Shown: piece after piece, positions 13,357 to 15,381 of the stretch
How positions within the stretch are numbered: the first letter of the stretch is position 1
Layout: each line of letters starts with the position of its first letter
Source of the DNA: an uncultured bacterium
GTDB lineage: Bacteria > Bacteroidota > Bacteroidia > Chitinophagales > CAIODY01
Assembly (NCBI GenBank): GCA_903871715.1
Contig: CAIQHW010000228.1
Location: 1 to 15,381 of the forward strand
Direction: 5' to 3'
Length of the DNA: 15,381 nt
Translations under genes and position numbers: made by a program
Notes under the pieces: generated by a model
The model's input: the letters and a program-made list of their open reading frames with translations, nothing else
What the model was told of the DNA's origin: nothing
Databases searched by the model: none

Positions 13357-13800
13357 GTAGAAAAAATATCCTTCGGGCCGTTCATTTTTTGAAAATTGAT
13401 TGCCATAAGGGCGTTTATATTCTTGCACAATAATCATTTTGTTTTGTGCTAAACTATCTAAAACTATTTTTTCGGTATCAATCATTAATGTACGATTAAA
13501 CATTTGTGTTTTGCGGATAAATAATTTGCATGACTTGTTTTGCAAATCGTTTCCGTCAACCAATTCATACTTAATAATTCTTGGAGAATTGCGTTCAGGA
13601 AAACATTGCCTACAAGTGTCTTCAATCACACCATTTTGTCTGATAGTGAATCGTTGAAATTCATTACTATCAGGCTTTATTTCATAATTGCTGGCTTTAA
13701 TTTTATACAATTCCCAACTGCCTAAAATATTAGGTTGTGGCGAATTTTTACAAGAAATGAAAAACAAAAAAAGAACAGAGCAGAAAATAAGCTTTGTCAT
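13345..13800 (-). CDS. Small lipocalin-like lipoprotein, function unknown
   Basis: This 151-residue protein begins MTKLIFCSVLFLFF and has a lipobox-like I-S-Cys17. The mature part starts with a GxW motif, ILGSWELYKI, typical of small lipocalin-like beta-barrel lipoproteins in Bacteroidota. Beta-rich stretches alternate with turns to the end (RFTIRQNGVIED, RTLMIDTEKIVLD, KMIIVQEYKR, EGYFFYKRK). A C-x-x-C sits in EDTCRQCFPE. These proteins are poorly characterised, and a binding or envelope stress role would be a guess. The ATG at 13800 is preferred over 13848: it places the signal peptide at the N terminus and lies 29 nt downstream of a TAGTTTTG promoter element. The gap to porX (13801-13888) shows no terminator. 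Confidence 0.78.
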   Translation of the reverse strand: MTKLIFCSVLFLFFISCKNSPQPNILGSWELYKIKASNYEIKPDSNEFQRFTIRQNGVIEDTCRQCFPERNSPRIIKYELVDGNDLQNKSCKLFIRKTQMFNRTLMIDTEKIVLDSLAQNKMIIVQEYKRPYGNQFSKNERPEGYFFYKRK

Positions 13801-13829
13801 AAAAAATGATTTTATATAGTTTACATAAC

Positions 13830-13837
13830 CAAAACTA
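13830..13837 (-). promoter_or_regulatory. -7 promoter element (TAGTTTTG) for the lipocalin-like lipoprotein
   Basis: On the minus strand TAGTTTTG matches TAnnTTTG exactly and ends 29 nt before the ATG at 13800. It supports independent transcription rather than read-through from porX. Confidence 0.5.
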
Positions 13838-13888
13838 AAATGTTTCATTTTACGAATTAAAGTTCTGCACCACTCGTTTTCATTCTCA

Positions 13889-15381
13889 TTATTTCGTTTG
13901 CATTCTCACTATCGGAATAATCATTTCTTCCATTGATAAACCTCCGTGTTGAAAGGTGTTACGATAATAATTGGCATAATGATTAAAGTTGTTGGCATAA
14001 ACAAAATAGCTATCTTCTTTTGCAAAAATGTAACGACTGCTTAAATGATTTTGCGGCAATTTAGCATCTTCGGGTTTTACAATTTCAAACACATCTTTTG
14101 CATTGTAGCTCATCAGCTTGCCCGTCTTGTAACGCAGATTGGATGTGGTTTCACGGTCCGAAACCATTTTCACAGGTTTATTTACTCTGATACTTCCATG
14201 GTCGGTTGTTAAAATTATTTGTGCATTTTTTCCTTCCAATTTTTTCAATGCTTCTAACAATGGCGAATGCTCAAACCAGCTGTAGGCAATGCTTCTATAA
14301 GCTCGTTCATCGCTTGCTAATTCTTTCAACACTTCCATTTCGGTTCGTGCATGGCTCAGCATATCCATAAAATTGTAAACAATTACATTCAATTGGTTGT
14401 GTTGCAAATTCAAAATATTATCCACCAAACCCTTTGCCTCTGTGTTGTTCACTACTTTGGTGTATGAAAATTTAATGTCGGTTTTATTGCGTTTTAGCAA
14501 TTCGCCCAACAACTGTTCTTCAAACATATTTTTGCTGCCTTCATCCAATTCATCACGCCAAAAATCGGGATACCGACGTTGAATTTCTAATGGCATCAAA
14601 CCACTGAAAAGCGCATTACGAGCGTATTGTGTGGCTGATGGTAAAATGCCGAAATAAGAATCTTCATCCAACAATCTGGTAAATTCCATCCACAGCGGTT
14701 GAATCATTTTCCATTGGTCGAATCGCAAATTATCAATCACTACCAAATAGGTAGGTTGGCTTGAAGATAAGTAGGGTAGCACGTTTCGTACCATCACCTT
14801 GTGGCTCAAAGTGGGTGTACTATCATTCGGTTGGTTAATCCAATGGAGATAATTTTTTGCCACAAATTTCGAAAACTCACCATTGGCTTCATTTTTTTGC
14901 ATGGTCATAATTTCCTGCATTTCGCGGCTATCGCTTTTATCCAATTCCAACTCCCAATAAATCATTTTTTTGTAAGCCGCAGCCCACTCTTCGGCATTCA
15001 TACCATTGCTCAACTCCATCATCATGCGTTGAAATTCTTGACGAAAATTTGCCGAAGTTTTTTCGCTCACCAATCGTTTATTGTCAATCAATTTTTTTAA
15101 GCACAACAAAATTTGATTGGGTTTCACAGGCTTTATCAAATAGTCGGCAATCTGTTGCCCAATCGCATCTTCCATAATATTTTCTTCTTCGCTTTTCGTA
15201 ATCATCACCACAGGCATTTGCGGATAAATGCTTTTGATTTGCGGCAATGCTTCTAATCCAGACAAGCCAGGCATATTTTCATCTAAAAAAACTACATCAA
15301 ATTGTTTTTCCTTCACCGCCGCAATCGCATCATGAGCGTTGGTTACAGGCGTAACCTCATAGCCTTTTTCTTTTAAAAAAA
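13889..15381 (-). CDS. porX: PorX, response regulator with PglZ phosphatase domain (5'-truncated)
   Basis: 496 residues are visible. The frame runs to the window edge (begins FLKEKGYEVTPVTNAHD), and the GTG at 15316 is an internal Val codon. About 25 N-terminal residues, including the acidic pocket of the receiver domain, are missing. Visible receiver features are phospho-acceptor Asp33 in VVFLDENMPG, Thr61 and Lys83 in LIKPV. A helical linker (about 95-200) leads to an alkaline-phosphatase-fold PglZ domain. That domain has IDNLRFDQW (Asp216), the putative nucleophile Thr250 in LPSATQYA, YNFMDMLSHAR (Asp339, His343), TTDHG (Asp393, His394) and His478 in QHGG. PorX with sensor kinase PorY controls T9SS gene expression in Porphyromonas, and the PglZ domain is a zinc-dependent phosphodiesterase/phosphatase. 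The partner gene is outside the window. Confidence 0.95.
   Translation of the reverse strand, partial: FLKEKGYEVTPVTNAHDAIAAVKEKQFDVVFLDENMPGLSGLEALPQIKSIYPQMPVVMITKSEEENIMEDAIGQQIADYLIKPVKPNQILLCLKKLIDNKRLVSEKTSANFRQEFQRMMMELSNGMNAEEWAAAYKKMIYWELELDKSDSREMQEIMTMQKNEANGEFSKFVAKNYLHWINQPNDSTPTLSHKVMVRNVLPYLSSSQPTYLVVIDNLRFDQWKMIQPLWMEFTRLLDEDSYFGILPSATQYARNALFSGLMPLEIQRRYPDFWRDELDEGSKNMFEEQLLGELLKRNKTDIKFSYTKVVNNTEAKGLVDNILNLQHNQLNVIVYNFMDMLSHARTEMEVLKELASDERAYRSIAYSWFEHSPLLEALKKLEGKNAQIILTTDHGSIRVNKPVKMVSDRETTSNLRYKTGKLMSYNAKDVFEIVKPEDAKLPQNHLSSRYIFAKEDSYFVYANNFNHYANYYRNTFQHGGLSMEEMIIPIVRMQTK

Noticed and set aside
13889..15381. PglZ domain suggesting a BREX phage-defence locus
   Set aside because: The PglZ domain is fused to a response-regulator receiver domain with PorX-typical wording (DENMPGLSG), and no BREX genes (brxL, brxC, pglX) are nearby. 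It is PorX.
1..15381. Mobile elements, CRISPR arrays, tRNA or rRNA genes
   Set aside because: No transposase or integrase motif, no regularly spaced repeats, no cloverleaf-like segment and no rRNA sequence were seen on either strand by eye.

Overview
The window is AT-rich, densely coding DNA from a member of the Bacteroidota. Several independent signs support this. It carries two proteins of gliding / type IX secretion (T9SS) biology, GldH and PorX. Many starts are preceded by an 8-mer matching the Bacteroidota -7 promoter consensus TAnnTTTG. Starts have A-rich leaders without a Shine-Dalgarno sequence, and there are several small lipoproteins with short signal peptides. A gliding/T9SS-type lineage such as Chitinophagales, Sphingobacteriales or a relative is an inference; the species cannot be named from the sequence.

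Layout. Positions 1-493 hold the last codons of iscS and a complete iscU (Fe-S cluster assembly). A TPR lipoprotein (530-1555) and an M20 dipeptidase (1635-3002) follow, closed by a long palindromic terminator. Convergent to them is a front-end-type fatty acid desaturase (4226-3129, minus), which is divergent from an MFS transporter (4365-5582). Next comes a minus-strand operon, ricT (PSP1 family) - gldH - DUF1415 (7859-5622), and upstream of it adenine deaminase (9620-7980, minus). Adenine deaminase is divergent from kbl (9728-10915, glycine C-acetyltransferase). kbl converges through a shared terminator on a small HAD phosphatase (11545-10967, minus), which is divergent from a short-form phosphatidylserine decarboxylase (11620-12279). 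A 66-residue Cys-rich exported protein follows (12325-12525), then the largest non-coding gap (12526-12801). A second TPR lipoprotein (12802-13335), a small lipocalin-like lipoprotein (13800-13345, minus) and a 5'-truncated porX (13889-15381, minus) finish the window.

How the genes work together. Most are housekeeping: Fe-S assembly, peptide and purine salvage, threonine/glycine metabolism, and lipid synthesis and modification. The themes that recur are the cell envelope and T9SS (GldH, PorX, lipoproteins, Psd, desaturase). I see no transposase, integrase, CRISPR array, tRNA, rRNA or defence island.

The least explained items are: (i) a consensus promoter followed within about 30 nt by an intrinsic terminator in the 12526-12801 gap, either a roughly 55-60 nt small RNA or an attenuated leader; (ii) the Cys-rich mini-protein with an in-frame 24-bp duplication; (iii) the translationally coupled gldH-DUF1415 pair downstream of a Cys-rich ricT; and (iv) the nearly leaderless MFS gene. 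None of these alone amounts to a clear new system.
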